Below are positions 39,343-48,852 of a DNA stretch of 64,000 nt, piece after piece. The number at the start of each line of letters is the position of its first letter. The first letter of the stretch is position 1. Made by a program: the position numbers and the translations under genes. Source of the stretch: Erwinia sp. 198 (GTDB lineage Bacteria > Pseudomonadota > Gammaproteobacteria > Enterobacterales > Enterobacteriaceae); contig NZ_RHUM01000001.1 of assembly GCF_003937915.1 (NCBI RefSeq), forward strand, positions 310,001 through 374,000. The letters run 5' to 3'. A model generated the notes under the pieces. That model made no database searches and was not told the origin of the DNA. It saw only the letters and a program-made list of their open reading frames with translations.

Positions 39343-40239
39343 ATGGAAGATTTGAACGTAGTCGACGGCGTAAACCGCGCTGGCAGCTGGCTGGTACACA
39401 ATCAGGCGCTGCTGCTGAGCTATGCGGTAAATATTGTAGCGGCCATTATCATCCTGATTATCGGGACAATCGTAGCGCGTATCATTTCAAAAACGCTGAA
39501 CAAGGTGCTGCGCGCTCGTCATATCGACGCCACCGTAGCCGACTTCCTTTCGGCGCTGGTGCGCTATGCGGTGATTGCGTTTACGCTGATCGCGGCGCTT
39601 GGGCGCGTAGGCGTACAGACGGCATCGGTTATCGCCGTGCTGGGTGCCGCAGGTCTGGCCGTCGGCCTGGCTTTGCAGGGCTCGCTCTCCAACCTGGCGG
39701 CTGGCGTACTGCTGGTGACTTTTCGCCCGTTCCGCACCGGTGACTTTATCGATATCGGCATTATGGGCACCGTACAACAGGTACAGATTTTTTCAACAAC
39801 GCTGAAAACCGCGGACGGTAAAACCGTTGTAGTGCCAAACGGTAAAATTATCGCCGGCAACATCGTAAACTTCTCTCGCGAGCCGGTTCGCCGTAATGAA
39901 TTTATCATTGGCGTCTCCTATGATGCCGACGCGGACCAGGTTCTCAAACTGCTGCGCGAAGTGGTGGATGCCGATCCTCGCGTGCTGCAGGATATGGGCG
40001 TACAGATTGGCCTGAACGAGCTGGCGGCTTCGTCGGTTAACTACGTGGTGCGCTGCTGGAGCAACGCGGGCGATCTGCAAAACGTTTACTGGGATCTGAT
40101 GAAGAACTTTAAGCGTGCGCTGGATGCCAACAATATCGGTATTCCTTATCCGCAGATGGATGTGCACCTGCATCAGTCCGCCGACGCCAAAAGCGACGCT
40201 GTTCAGACTGCTGCGCCAGCACAGGCAAAGACAGAGTAA
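39343..40239 (+). CDS. mscS: Small-conductance mechanosensitive channel
   Basis: MscS opens when membrane tension rises and lets solutes out during osmotic downshock; it is a heptamer in the inner membrane. ATG 39343 gives [18 protein letters not shown] as in E. coli; the longer upstream frame is rejected. Three helices are followed by the pore helix with [20 protein letters not shown]. The beta domain is [13 protein letters not shown] and the cytoplasmic cage ends in an Ala/Gln-rich tail. The 298 residues are 12 more than E. coli, all at the C-terminus. Confidence 0.97.
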   Translation: MEDLNVVDGVNRAGSWLVHNQALLLSYAVNIVAAIIILIIGTIVARIISKTLNKVLRARHIDATVADFLSALVRYAVIAFTLIAALGRVGVQTASVIAVLGAAGLAVGLALQGSLSNLAAGVLLVTFRPFRTGDFIDIGIMGTVQQVQIFSTTLKTADGKTVVVPNGKIIAGNIVNFSREPVRRNEFIIGVSYDADADQVLKLLREVVDADPRVLQDMGVQIGLNELAASSVNYVVRCWSNAGDLQNVYWDLMKNFKRALDANNIGIPYPQMDVHLHQSADAKSDAVQTAAPAQAKTE

Positions 40240-40281
40240 TTTCAGCCGGTTGAACTTAATGGCTTGCTGATTATGCCAAAG

Positions 40282-40308
40282 AAAAGGCGGACTGCGGTTC
40301 GCCTTTTT
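40282..40308 (+). terminator. Terminator of mscS
   Basis: AAAAGGCGGAC and GTTCGCCTTTT pair around TGCG with one G-T wobble and end in a run of T. Confidence 0.9.
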
Positions 40309-40418
40309 ACCGGTTGCTACTATTAGCTAATTTTATACTGTATTAGAATATTCAATTTCCTCTAATGATGCTGGCGCTATACACTCGCCGCCAGCTGAAA
40401 CCGTTTGAGGAATACTTT

Positions 40419-41039
40419 ATGTTTGCCGTTTTCCTGCAGGGCATGGCGCTGGGCGCCGCGCTGATCCTGCCGCTGGGGCCGCAGAACGCTTTTGTGATGA
40501 GCCAGGGCGTGCGTCGCCACTACCATTTAATGACTGCTGCGCTTTGTACCTTAAGCGATATCCTGCTGATCTGCGGCGGCGTGTTTGGCGGCAGCGCGCT
40601 GCTGACCCATTCCACCCTGCTGCTGAATCTGGTGACCTGGGGCGGCGTACTGTTTCTTTTGTGGTACGGCTGGGGGGCGCTGCGTTCCGCCTTCAGCGGC
40701 GATGTGGCGCTGGCGTCATCGGAAGCGATGAAGCAAAGCCGTTGGCGCATTATCGCCACCATGCTGGCCGTAACCTGGCTGAATCCGCACGTCTATCTCG
40801 ATACCTTTGTGGTGCTGGGTAGCCTGGGCGGCCAGCTTCCGGCAGAAGCGCGCAAATGGTTTGCACTGGGATCGGCCTGCGCCTCGCTAATCTGGTTTTT
40901 CGGCCTGGCTATTCTTGCCGCCTGGCTGGCGCCGCGTCTTAATACCACCAGGGCGCAGCGCATTATTAATCTGCTGGTAGGGCTGGTGATGTGGCTGATT
41001 GCCCTGAAGCTGGCGCTACAGGCGCTGAATATCTGGTGA
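40419..41039 (+). CDS. argO: Arginine exporter ArgO
   Basis: ArgO is a LysE-superfamily exporter that removes excess arginine (and toxic canavanine). The 206 residues have six hydrophobic helices and the family pattern [19 protein letters not shown] near the N-terminus, with [20 protein letters not shown] in the middle. ATG 40419 matches the E. coli start. In E. coli ArgP activates argO when arginine is high, and argP is only about 1 kb away here. Confidence 0.96.
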   Translation: MFAVFLQGMALGAALILPLGPQNAFVMSQGVRRHYHLMTAALCTLSDILLICGGVFGGSALLTHSTLLLNLVTWGGVLFLLWYGWGALRSAFSGDVALASSEAMKQSRWRIIATMLAVTWLNPHVYLDTFVVLGSLGGQLPAEARKWFALGSACASLIWFFGLAILAAWLAPRLNTTRAQRIINLLVGLVMWLIALKLALQALNIW

Positions 41040-41190
41040 ACGCGGCCGAACTCATTCCAGGAATTAAGGTCATAGTCTGGCAGGTACAATCGCACTAAGA
41101 TGCGCACTGATGGAGTAAATTGCGGAAGCCGGTACGCTGTAGTCAGGCCGGCTTCTTCTGCTATGACTGAAGTCCCATGGAGGATCTCCT

Positions 41191-41910
41191 TTGAAGCTGA
41201 CCAAACTGGCGCTGGCCGCCCTTATTTTTACCTCGCCTTTTGCCTCGGTGGCGGATGAACTGCCCAACGGCCCGCATGTTGTCACCTCCGGGCAGGCAAG
41301 CGTTGACGCGATGCCTGATATCGCCACGTTGGCGATAGAGGTTGGCGTCTCGTCAAAAGATGCGTCTGAAGCGAAAAAACAGGCCGACAGCCGCGTCGCC
41401 CAGTATTTTGATTTTCTCCAGAAAAACGGCATTGATAAAAAAGACATCAACGCGGCCAACCTGCGTACGCAGCCGGAATACGATTATCTGAAAGACGGCA
41501 AATCGGAGCTGAAAGGCTATCGCGCGGTGCGTCAGGTGCAGGTTACGCTGCGCCAGCTGGATAAGCTGAACGAGCTGCTGGACGGCGCGCTGAAATCCGG
41601 ACTGAACGAAATCCGCTCCGTTGAGCTGGGCGTGGCTAACCCCGATAGCTATCGCGATAAAGCCCGCCAGGCCGCTATCGAAAACGCCACGCATCAGGCT
41701 GGCGAGCTGGCGAAAGGCTTTAACGCTCAGCTGGGGCCGGTTTACAGCATTCGCTATCACGTAGCCAACTATCAGCCGATGCCAATGGCGAGAATGTTTA
41801 AAACCGCCGACGCCGCGCCAATGAGCTCGGCCGCGCAAACCTACGAGCAGCAGAGCATTCACTTTGACGATCAGGTGGATGTGGTGTTTGAGCTACAGCG
41901 CAAGCAGTAA
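41191..41910 (+). CDS. yggE: Periplasmic SIMPL-domain protein YggE
   Basis: YggE is a periplasmic protein linked to tolerance of oxidative stress; the SIMPL domain (DUF541) is of unknown mechanism. The 239 residues start with a signal peptide (about 1-22, ending near SVADE), then VTSGQASVDAMPDIATLAIEV and a second conserved block LNEIRSVELGVANPDSY. The start is TTG at 41191, preceded by GGAGG at the right distance; no ATG fits. A strong terminator follows. Confidence 0.95.
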   Translation: MKLTKLALAALIFTSPFASVADELPNGPHVVTSGQASVDAMPDIATLAIEVGVSSKDASEAKKQADSRVAQYFDFLQKNGIDKKDINAANLRTQPEYDYLKDGKSELKGYRAVRQVQVTLRQLDKLNELLDGALKSGLNEIRSVELGVANPDSYRDKARQAAIENATHQAGELAKGFNAQLGPVYSIRYHVANYQPMPMARMFKTADAAPMSSAAQTYEQQSIHFDDQVDVVFELQRKQ

Positions 41911-41928
41911 TCTCGCCTGCTGAAAGCC

Positions 41929-41960
41929 GCGTCCGGTAAGCATTCCGGACGCTTTTCTTT
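41929..41960 (+). terminator. Terminator of yggE
   Basis: The perfect stem GCGTCCGG/CCGGACGC with an 8-base loop is followed by TTTTCTTT. A second perfect hairpin (TTTGCCAGG-GATG-CCTGGCAAA, 41958-41979) follows directly and may act for argP on the other strand. Confidence 0.9.
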
Positions 41961-41998
41961 GCCAGGGATGCCTGGCAAAATCAGCGCCAACCTTAGCG

Positions 41999-42895
41999 CT
42001 ATTCTCCCTGGCGCAGCACGCGATGGCCGTGAGCAATCAGCGCGTCGGTCACTTTGCGCATCAGGCGGCTTTCCGGTGCAAAACGATGCCAGTACAGCAT
42101 TCGACGCTGAAACAGCCCCGGCGTCAGATCGATCAGTTCGCCTTCCGCCAGCTCGCGCTCAATCTGTAAGTGCGGGATCATACAGCAGGTCGTGCCCTGA
42201 CGCGCCAGCTGCACAAAAGCCTCCGACGAGTTAACGATATGGCACGGCACGCTGCCGGGCGACAGATCGAAATTCTGCTGTAAAAACGCCTGATGCATAT
42301 CGTCAAGATGATCGAAAGCCACCGCCGGCGCCTTCAGCAGCGCGGAGCGGGTCACGCCGTTCGGGAAGTAGCGCGCGGCAAACTCTTTCGAGCCGACAAA
42401 AAGATAATCCAGCGCGCCAAGCTGATCCACCAGGCAGCTTGGCAGCGGCTGCGGCTGGATACTTACCGCGCCGACGACTTCGCCGCGCCGCAGGCGCTCC
42501 TGGGTACGGGTTTCGTCTTCCACCTGAAGATTCAGGCGCACCGGCGAATCGCTCAGCACCGTTTTCAGCGCGGGCAGCAGCCAGGTCGCCAGACTGTCGG
42601 CGTTTACCGCCAGCGACAGCAGCAGCGGCGTGGTGCCGCTGTTTTCATCGCCCAGCCACTCTTCTTCCAGCAGCTCTACCTGATGCAGCAGCGCCAGCAG
42701 CTTTTGTCCCTGTTCGGTAGGGCGAGGCGGCACGGTGCGCACCAGCAGCGGCTGACCAAACATATTTTCCAGCTGCTTGATGCGCTGGGAAACGGCTGAC
42801 TGGGTAATACAAAGTTTTTGCGCCGCGCGTTCAAAGCCGCGCTCGCGAATGACTGCATCCAGCGCCTGAAGCGTTCGATAGTCCGGGCGTTTCAT
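41999..42895 (-). CDS. argP: LysR-type regulator ArgP
   Basis: ArgP (IciA) senses arginine and lysine and controls argO, dapB, lysC and other genes. The 298 residues (E. coli 297) begin [20 protein letters not shown] and have the LysR HTH at about 18-40 ([20 protein letters not shown]), then the two-lobed effector domain. It is divergent from rpiA and near its main target argO, as in E. coli. Confidence 0.97.
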   Translation of the reverse strand: MKRPDYRTLQALDAVIRERGFERAAQKLCITQSAVSQRIKQLENMFGQPLLVRTVPPRPTEQGQKLLALLHQVELLEEEWLGDENSGTTPLLLSLAVNADSLATWLLPALKTVLSDSPVRLNLQVEDETRTQERLRRGEVVGAVSIQPQPLPSCLVDQLGALDYLFVGSKEFAARYFPNGVTRSALLKAPAVAFDHLDDMHQAFLQQNFDLSPGSVPCHIVNSSEAFVQLARQGTTCCMIPHLQIERELAEGELIDLTPGLFQRRMLYWHRFAPESRLMRKVTDALIAHGHRVLRQGE

Positions 42896-43093
42896 TGTTG
42901 TTTTAGCTCTCTTTCAGGTGTGGAATCTGCACTATGCCATATTTTTGCCATTTTGCCCTGCGCTTAAAGCTGGCGTCCCGGTTTTGCGGCCTCTCTTCCA
43001 GAGTGACAACAAATGGCGCCACAGGGCGGTTTTTTCAACGAGGGTTGCTTTATACTATCGCCACACAGTAGCAGCACGGATTCTAAACTTACC

Positions 43094-43753
43094 ATGACGC
43101 AGGATGAACTGAAAAAAGCCGTTGGCTGGGCCGCGTTAAACTATGTTGAACGCGGCACTATCGTTGGCGTGGGCACCGGATCGACCGCCGCCCACTTTAT
43201 TGATGCGCTGGGCTCGATTAAAAATGAGATTGAAGGCGCGGTGTCCAGCTCGGAAGCTTCCACGCTTCGGCTGAAAAGCTTAGGCATTCCGGTTTTCGAT
43301 TTGAACGAGGTGGATTCCCTGTCGGTTTACGTTGACGGCGCCGACGAGATCAACAGCGCGATGCAGATGATTAAAGGCGGCGGCGCGGCGCTGACCCGTG
43401 AAAAAATCATTGCCGCCGTGGCGAAAAAATTTGTCTGCATTGCCGACGAATCCAAGCAGGTCGATGTGCTGGGCAAATTTCCGCTGCCGGTCGAGGTCAT
43501 TCCTATGGCCCGCAGCTTTGTGGCGCGCGAGCTGGTGAAGCTGGGCGGCCTGCCGGAATACCGTCAGCAGGTGGTCACCGACAACGGCAATGTCATCCTG
43601 GACGTGCATAATCTGAAAATCCTGGATGCCGTCGCGCTGGAAAAAGCCATCAACGCGCTGCCGGGCGTAGTCACGGTGGGGCTTTTCGCCACGCGTGGCG
43701 CAGACGTGGCGCTGATCGGCACGGCAAACGGCGTAAAAACGCTGGGCAATTAG
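43094..43753 (+). CDS. rpiA: Ribose-5-phosphate isomerase A
   Basis: RpiA interconverts ribose 5-phosphate and ribulose 5-phosphate. Started at ATG 43094 ([15 protein letters not shown]) it has 219 residues as in E. coli; an in-frame upstream extension lacks similarity. Signatures: [16 protein letters not shown] (phosphate loop), [24 protein letters not shown] with the catalytic acid, and [10 protein letters not shown]. It works with tktA in the pentose phosphate pathway. Confidence 0.98.
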   Translation: MTQDELKKAVGWAALNYVERGTIVGVGTGSTAAHFIDALGSIKNEIEGAVSSSEASTLRLKSLGIPVFDLNEVDSLSVYVDGADEINSAMQMIKGGGAALTREKIIAAVAKKFVCIADESKQVDVLGKFPLPVEVIPMARSFVARELVKLGGLPEYRQQVVTDNGNVILDVHNLKILDAVALEKAINALPGVVTVGLFATRGADVALIGTANGVKTLGN

Positions 43754-43839
43754 CTGATTAGCGTGGCCTTTTTTCATCCGGAAAGGGCAGGTAGCGCATC
43801 AAGGTCGTGGCCGCCAGCCGCGACCTTAAGCCCCAGGCT

Positions 43840-43885
43840 TTAAGCCATAGCTGTAGCCATAGCCCCATGCCATAGCCATGAGCGC
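43840..43885. repeat. Degenerate AGCCATAGC repeats
   Basis: The motif GCCATAGC or a close variant appears four times in about 45 bases, in near-tandem. It is probably slippage-derived low-complexity sequence, with no evident function. Confidence 0.55.
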
Positions 43886-43987
43886 TGAGTGCTAAGCTCT
43901 GAACCATAAAAAAACGATCTGACCGGCGCGGTTATCGCCTCGGTTAATTTTTATAAAAAAACATCTTTTCTTTTTCCCTGCAAATTT

Positions 43988-44003
43988 GGTGACTTATGTC
44001 ACG
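43988..44003 (+). promoter_or_regulatory. CRP-like site upstream of serA
   Basis: The core GTGA-CTTATG-TCAC is perfect within a GGTGA...TCACG dyad. CRP affects a serA promoter in E. coli, and the site is about 210 bases upstream of the start codon. Confidence 0.5.
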
Positions 44004-44145
44004 GAATTTACCCCTGCCTCGCGATCCTGCTGACGATGCTTCACGTGTCATGATTATCTGCCGATTTATGCTGATGCTTTCGGCTGCGGTGCTGGCGGTA
44101 AGGCAATCGTTTGTATTGCCGCGCGCGTAAATTTTGATATTTTGA

Positions 44146-44185
44146 CAGAAGGCTGACTTATTCCTCATGGGGTCAGCCACTTCTG
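44146..44185 (+). other. Stem-loop in the serA 5' region
   Basis: GGCTGAC pairs with GTCAGCC, and after a two-base bulge CAGAA pairs with TTCTG, giving a 12-bp stem with a loop of about 14 bases. It ends 24 bases before the serA ATG and could affect translation or mRNA stability. Confidence 0.45.
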
Positions 44186-44209
44186 AAGTCTGCTGAATAG
44201 GGTCGGGAA

Positions 44210-45445
44210 ATGGCAAAAGTATCACTGGAGAAAGACAAGATTAAGTTCCTGCTGGTCGAAGGCGTGCACCAGAGCGCGATTGAGAATCTTCGGGCGTCAG
44301 GCTACACCAACATCGAATTTCACAAGGGCGCGCTGGACAGCGAATCGCTGAAAGAAGCGATCCGCGATGCGCACTTTATCGGTATCCGCTCGCGTACCAA
44401 CCTGACCGAAGAGATTTTCGCCGCGGCAGAAAAACTCGTCGCGGTAGGCTGCTTCTGTATCGGCACCAACCAGGTCGATTTGCAGGCCGCAGAAAAGCGC
44501 GGGATTCCGGTGTTCAATGCGCCTTTCTCCAATACCCGATCCGTAGCAGAACTGGTAATCGGCGAGCTGCTGCTGATGCTGCGCGGCGTACCGGCCGCCA
44601 ATGCTAAAGCGCACCGCGGCATCTGGAACAAGCTGGCGGTCGGCTCCTATGAAGCGCGCGGCAAAAAACTGGGTATTATCGGCTACGGCCACATCGGTAT
44701 GCAGCTGGGCGTGCTGGCCGAAAGCTTAGGGATGCACGTCTACTTTTACGATATCGAAAGCAAGCTGCCGCTCGGCAACGCCACGCAGGTTCGCTACCTC
44801 TCTGAACTGCTGAATATGAGCGATGTGGTCAGCCTGCACGTGCCGGAAACGGCCTCTACTCAGAATATGATGGGTGCGGAAGAGCTGGCGATGATGAAAC
44901 CCGGCTCGCTGCTGATCAACGCTTCACGTGGCACCGTGGTCGATATTCCGGCCCTGTGCAAAGTGCTGGCGGACAAACATCTGGCCGGCGCGGCCATCGA
45001 CGTCTTCCCGGAAGAGCCGGCAACCAACGCCGATCCGTTTAATTCGCCGCTGTGCGAGTTCGACAACGTGATCCTGACGCCGCATATCGGCGGTTCAACG
45101 CAGGAAGCGCAGGAAAATATCGGGATTGAAGTCGCGGGTAAACTGGCGAAATACTCAGATAACGGCTCGACGCTGTCAGCGGTTAACTTCCCGGAAGTGT
45201 CGCTGCCGATGCATGGCCAGCAGAGCCGTCTGCTGCATATTCACGAGAACCGTCCCGGCGTGCTGACCGCCATCAACAATATCTTTGCCGGTCAGGGCAT
45301 CAACATTGCCGCGCAGTATCTGCAAACCACGCCGCAAATGGGCTATGTGGTGATCGATATTGATGCGACGAAGGAAGTGGCCGACAACGCGCTGCAGCAA
45401 ATGAAAGCGATTCCGGGCACCATTCGCGCTCGTCTGCTTTACTGA
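44210..45445 (+). CDS. serA: D-3-phosphoglycerate dehydrogenase
   Basis: SerA starts serine synthesis by oxidising 3-phosphoglycerate with NAD, and serine inhibits it. The 411 residues (E. coli 410) have the catalytic His in LTPHIGGST, the NAD loop LGIIGYGHIGMQLG, and a C-terminal ACT domain (about 335-411, HENRPGVLTAINNIF) that binds serine. Its product feeds the gcv and folate genes found later in the window. The stop overlaps the convergent fau gene by 7 bases. Confidence 0.98.
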   Translation: MAKVSLEKDKIKFLLVEGVHQSAIENLRASGYTNIEFHKGALDSESLKEAIRDAHFIGIRSRTNLTEEIFAAAEKLVAVGCFCIGTNQVDLQAAEKRGIPVFNAPFSNTRSVAELVIGELLLMLRGVPAANAKAHRGIWNKLAVGSYEARGKKLGIIGYGHIGMQLGVLAESLGMHVYFYDIESKLPLGNATQVRYLSELLNMSDVVSLHVPETASTQNMMGAEELAMMKPGSLLINASRGTVVDIPALCKVLADKHLAGAAIDVFPEEPATNADPFNSPLCEFDNVILTPHIGGSTQEAQENIGIEVAGKLAKYSDNGSTLSAVNFPEVSLPMHGQQSRLLHIHENRPGVLTAINNIFAGQGINIAAQYLQTTPQMGYVVIDIDATKEVADNALQQMKAIPGTIRARLLY

Positions 45446-46068
45446 TGACGCAAAGCGTCCCCGCTCGTGGGACGCTTTTCCTGCCATTGCCAGAGCCGCG
45501 AAGGCGTAATTATCGCCGGCAAAGGCACATCCCATTCCGCCACGGGCAATGTTTCTACCTGCTGGCAGTCATGCGCCAGGCCAATCGGCAACAGGCCGTG
45601 CTGCGGCCAATTTTGCAGGGTGCGATCATAAAAGCCGCCGCCCATACCCAGACGCTGCCCGGCCCGATCGAACGCCACCAGCGGCACCATTATCACATCC
45701 AGCTCGTCCAGCGTAGCCAGATTGCGGATATCCAGCGGCGGTTCCGGAATACGCAGACGGTTAGGCTGCAACAGCGTTTCCGTGTCATAGCGCAGAAAAA
45801 GCAGCTGGCCGGGGGAAAAAGGGTGCAGCACGGGCAGATAAACTTCCTGATGACGCTGCCAAAGTTTGGCAATCAGCGGGCGGGTATCCAGTTCACCGTC
45901 GAACGACAGGAACAGCGCGATTTTGCGAGCCTGCTGAACGGGTTTAAAGCTTAGCGCATGTTCGGCGACCGTTACGGCGGCCAGGCGCTGCTGTTCTGGT
46001 GTCAGGTCACGACGCAGATGGCGAATGTGAGTACGAATATCCTGACGATCGAGAAGGCTGAGGTTCAT
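45439..46068 (-). CDS. fau: 5-formyltetrahydrofolate cyclo-ligase
   Basis: Fau (YgfA) converts 5-formyltetrahydrofolate to 5,10-methenyltetrahydrofolate with ATP. Signatures are IALFLSFDGELDTRP, VYLPVLHPFSPGQLLFL and the ATP loop RLGMGGGFYDRTLQNW. ATG 46068 (MNLSLLDRQDIRTHIR) is preferred over a start 20 codons upstream that would enter the 6S RNA leader. The 209-residue product ends with about 13 residues beyond the usual SRLWQWQ end, and these are encoded by the serA terminator hairpin. It follows ssrS as in E. coli. Confidence 0.94.
   Translation of the reverse strand: MNLSLLDRQDIRTHIRHLRRDLTPEQQRLAAVTVAEHALSFKPVQQARKIALFLSFDGELDTRPLIAKLWQRHQEVYLPVLHPFSPGQLLFLRYDTETLLQPNRLRIPEPPLDIRNLATLDELDVIMVPLVAFDRAGQRLGMGGGFYDRTLQNWPQHGLLPIGLAHDCQQVETLPVAEWDVPLPAIITPSRLWQWQEKRPTSGDALRHQ
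45452..45479 (+). terminator. Terminator of serA (inside the end of fau)
   Basis: GCGTCCC and GGGACGC pair around a 7-base loop and are followed by TTTT, 7 bases after the serA stop. The element lies within the convergent fau coding sequence. Confidence 0.85.
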
Positions 46069-46150
46069 CAGTTTCACCGTGTCGGAAGCGGGATAAAGCA
46101 GGAAACCCGAAAGCGCCGGGAAGAACATGGCTTTGCAGGTGGTAAAGAAG

Positions 46151-46334
46151 GGAATCTCCGAGATGCCGCCGCAGGCTGTAACCCTTGAACCCTTGGTTCA
46201 AGGTGAGTGTACCGTCATAACCATCAGGCTTCTCGGACGGACCGAGCATGCACACAGGTTACAGAGCGCCACACTCTGTTTGGTATGAAATATCGGCTCA
46301 GGGGACTGGCCCGCTTGCAAACACCTCAGAGAAT
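46151..46334 (-). ncRNA. ssrS: 6S RNA
   Basis: The 184-nucleotide minus-strand sequence closely follows E. coli 6S RNA. The 5' end TTCTCTGAGGTGTTTGCAAG and the 3' end CATCTCGGAGATTCC form the closing stem, and GCGGGCCAGTCCCCTGAGCC and the CATGCTCGGTCCGTCCGAG region are conserved. 6S RNA mimics an open promoter and sequesters sigma70 RNA polymerase in stationary phase. It lies between zapA and fau, as in E. coli. Ends are placed by similarity, within a base or two. Confidence 0.95.
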
Positions 46335-46376
46335 TTTTTACATCACCGTTACTGTACCACAGATAACGTTAACGTG

Positions 46377-46706
46377 TTATTCGAATTGCGTTCCGGTTCT
46401 TTCCGTAATGCGGCCTTGTTCAAGCAAGGCCTGCTCGATAGTCTGCTGTAACATTCGGATACGCTGTTCCATATTACTGGCATAATCGCGGGTTTTCATC
46501 TTTTCCTGCGCTAACTCGTGGCAGATGTTCAACGCGGCGATAAAAACCAATTGTTCAGTATTGGTGACTCTAGTGCGAACTTTAAGATCTTGCAACCGTT
46601 GATTAAGGTCTTCGGCGGCCAGATTCAGCGCATCTTGCTGTTCAGGCGGACAATTCACTCTTAAGGAACGGCCAAAAATTTGAATATCTACGGGCTGTGC
46701 AGACAT
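46377..46706 (-). CDS. zapA: Cell division protein ZapA
   Basis: ZapA crosslinks FtsZ protofilaments at the division ring. The 109 residues equal E. coli: a beta-hairpin start ([16 protein letters not shown]) and a long C-terminal coiled coil (about 55-100). It lies divergent from ygfB with ssrS and fau downstream, the conserved neighbourhood. Confidence 0.97.
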   Translation of the reverse strand: MSAQPVDIQIFGRSLRVNCPPEQQDALNLAAEDLNQRLQDLKVRTRVTNTEQLVFIAALNICHELAQEKMKTRDYASNMEQRIRMLQQTIEQALLEQGRITERTGTQFE

Positions 46707-46876
46707 AAAACCATCCTGACTGATTACTTCGCCGGTAATCTCCCTTGCCGCTCAATGGCTTGGGAGGGGCGCAACTATATCTACCCCTGGCAGAAGAAAC
46801 AACCCCTTTCTGGAATCAAAGAGGCACCTGGTGGTAGCATAACACGAACTTATCCAGCCAACGATGACCAAAACCT

Positions 46877-47455
46877 ATGTCACTAACAAACACAATGCCG
46901 GGCTACGACGCGCTGGCTTCAGCACTGACGCAGCAGGGCGTGGGAATGACCCCGGCTGAAATGCACGGCCTGATCAGCGGGATCCTCTGCGGCGGCAACA
47001 AGGACAGCAGCTGGCAGACGCTGGTACACGATTTAACGAACGAGGGCATGGCCTTCTCGCAGACGCTGGCTCAGCCTTTACAGCAGCTGCACCAGGGCAT
47101 CGGCGATACGCTGGAAGACGAAGGTTTTCTGTTTCAGCTCTACTTGCCGGAAGATGACGACATCACCGTCTTCGATCGGGCGGATGCGCTGGCGGGCTGG
47201 GTCAACCACTTCCTGCTGGGCCTGGGCGTGTCGCAGCCGAAGCTCGATAAGGTCAAGGGCGAAACGGGTGAGGCGATTGACGATCTGCGTACTATCGCCC
47301 AGCTCGGCTATGATGAAGATGAAGACCAGGAAGAGCTGGAACAGTCGCTGGAAGAGGTAATTGAGTATGTGCGCGTGGCGGCGCTGCTTTGCCACGACAC
47401 CTTTACCCATATCGCGCCAACGGCGGTGGAAGTGAAAAAACCCACGCTGCACTAA
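46877..47455 (+). CDS. ygfB: YgfB family protein (UPF0149)
   Basis: The 192-residue acidic helical protein has a conserved start ([29 protein letters not shown]) and an acidic stretch [20 protein letters not shown] near the C-terminus. YgfB is of unknown role in E. coli; the Pseudomonas homologue affects beta-lactamase expression. It is first in the run ygfB-pepP-ubiH-ubiI. Confidence 0.95.
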   Translation: MSLTNTMPGYDALASALTQQGVGMTPAEMHGLISGILCGGNKDSSWQTLVHDLTNEGMAFSQTLAQPLQQLHQGIGDTLEDEGFLFQLYLPEDDDITVFDRADALAGWVNHFLLGLGVSQPKLDKVKGETGEAIDDLRTIAQLGYDEDEDQEELEQSLEEVIEYVRVAALLCHDTFTHIAPTAVEVKKPTLH

Positions 47456-47535
47456 TTTCTGCCGCGCCAGGGCGGCGACAGAAAAAAAGCGCGCTGTATG
47501 CGGGCGCTAAGATGGATTGCATTCAGGAGAAGCGG

Positions 47536-48852
47536 ATGACACAGCAAGAGTTCGTGCGCCGTCGCCAGGCGCTGCTGGCAAAAATGGCACCGGCCAGCGC
47601 GGCGGTGATCTTTGCCGCGCCGGAGGCGACGCGCAGCAATGACAGCGAGTACCCTTATCGGCAGAACAGCGATTTCTGGTATTTTACCGGCTTTAACGAG
47701 CCGGAAGCGGCGCTGGTGCTGATCAAAAGCGCGGAAAACCATAACCACAGCGTACTGTTTAATCGCGTTCGCGATCTGACCGCTGAAATCTGGTTTGGCC
47801 GTCGTCTGGGTCAGGATGCCGCCCCGGAAAAACTCGCTGTCGATCGTGCGCTGCCCTGGGATGCCATCAGCGACCAGCTGCCGCAGCTGCTGAACGGCCT
47901 GGACGTGGTTTATCACGCGCAGGGGCTTTACGAGCAGGCCGATACGCTGCTGTTTGGCGCGTTGGAGAAGCTGCGGCGCGGCGTTCGTCAGAACCTGGCC
48001 GCGCCCTCGACGCTGACCGACTGGCGGCCCTGGGTGCACGAGATGCGCCTGTTTAAATCGTCGGAAGAGCTGGCCGTGCTGCGTGAAGCCGGTCGTATCA
48101 GCGCGCTGGCGCATACGCGGGCGATGCGGCAGTGTCGGCCCGGTATGTTTGAGTATCAGCTCGAAGGCGAAATCCAGCACGAATTCATCCGTCACGGCGC
48201 GCGCTTTCCTTCTTACAACACCATTGTTGGCGCCGGTGAAAACGGCTGCATCCTGCACTACACCGAAAACGAGTCCAGGATGCGCGACGGCGATCTGGTG
48301 CTGATCGATGCGGGCTGCGAGCTGAAAGGCTATGCGGGCGACATTACGCGCACTTTCCCGGTTAACGGCAAATTCAGCGAGCCTCAGCGTGCCGTCTACG
48401 CTATCGTGCTGGCATCGCTCAATCGGGCGCTGGAACTGTTTCGCCCCGGCACCAGCATCCGCGAAGTCAATGTGGAAGTCGTGCGCATGATGGTGACGGG
48501 GCTGGTCGGGCTGGGCGTGATGCAGGGTGATGTCGAGACGCTGATTGCGGAACAGGCGCATCGCCGGTTCTTTATGCACGGCCTGAGCCACTGGCTGGGG
48601 CTGGACGTGCACGATGTTGGCGGCTACGGTCACGAGCGCGATCGGCTGCTGGAGCCGGGCATGGTGTTGACGGTCGAGCCCGGTCTGTATATCGCACCGG
48701 ATGCGGATGTGCCTGTGGAATATCGCGGCATCGGCATCCGCGTAGAGGATGACATTGTGATCACCGAGGATGGCAACGAAAACCTGACCGACAGCGTGGT
48801 GAAAGATCCGGATGAGATTGAAGCATTAATGGCGGCGGCTAAAACATTATGA
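47536..48852 (+). CDS. pepP: Xaa-Pro aminopeptidase P
   Basis: PepP removes an N-terminal residue that is followed by proline. The 438 residues (E. coli 441) have an N-terminal creatinase-like domain and a pita-bread M24 domain. Its dimanganese ligands lie in DAGCELKGYAGDITRTFP, MHGLSHWLGLDVHD, VLTVEPGLYI and IRVEDDIV. ATG 47536 follows CAGGAG and gives the E. coli-like start; an in-frame extension into ygfB is rejected. Its stop overlaps ubiH by 4 bases. Confidence 0.97.
   Translation: MTQQEFVRRRQALLAKMAPASAAVIFAAPEATRSNDSEYPYRQNSDFWYFTGFNEPEAALVLIKSAENHNHSVLFNRVRDLTAEIWFGRRLGQDAAPEKLAVDRALPWDAISDQLPQLLNGLDVVYHAQGLYEQADTLLFGALEKLRRGVRQNLAAPSTLTDWRPWVHEMRLFKSSEELAVLREAGRISALAHTRAMRQCRPGMFEYQLEGEIQHEFIRHGARFPSYNTIVGAGENGCILHYTENESRMRDGDLVLIDAGCELKGYAGDITRTFPVNGKFSEPQRAVYAIVLASLNRALELFRPGTSIREVNVEVVRMMVTGLVGLGVMQGDVETLIAEQAHRRFFMHGLSHWLGLDVHDVGGYGHERDRLLEPGMVLTVEPGLYIAPDADVPVEYRGIGIRVEDDIVITEDGNENLTDSVVKDPDEIEALMAAAKTL

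Larger units (their letters stand above)
43754..44209. other. rpiA-serA intergenic region
   Basis: This 456-base stretch contains an imperfect hairpin after rpiA (43801-43827) and short AGCCATAGC-type repeats (43840-43885). It also has an AT-rich serA promoter region, a CRP-like site and a stable stem-loop before serA. I see no coding sequence. Confidence 0.6.

Noticed and set aside
43801..43827. Rho-independent terminator of rpiA
   Set aside because: The stem is good but there is no T-run on either strand, so it is only mentioned within the intergenic region.
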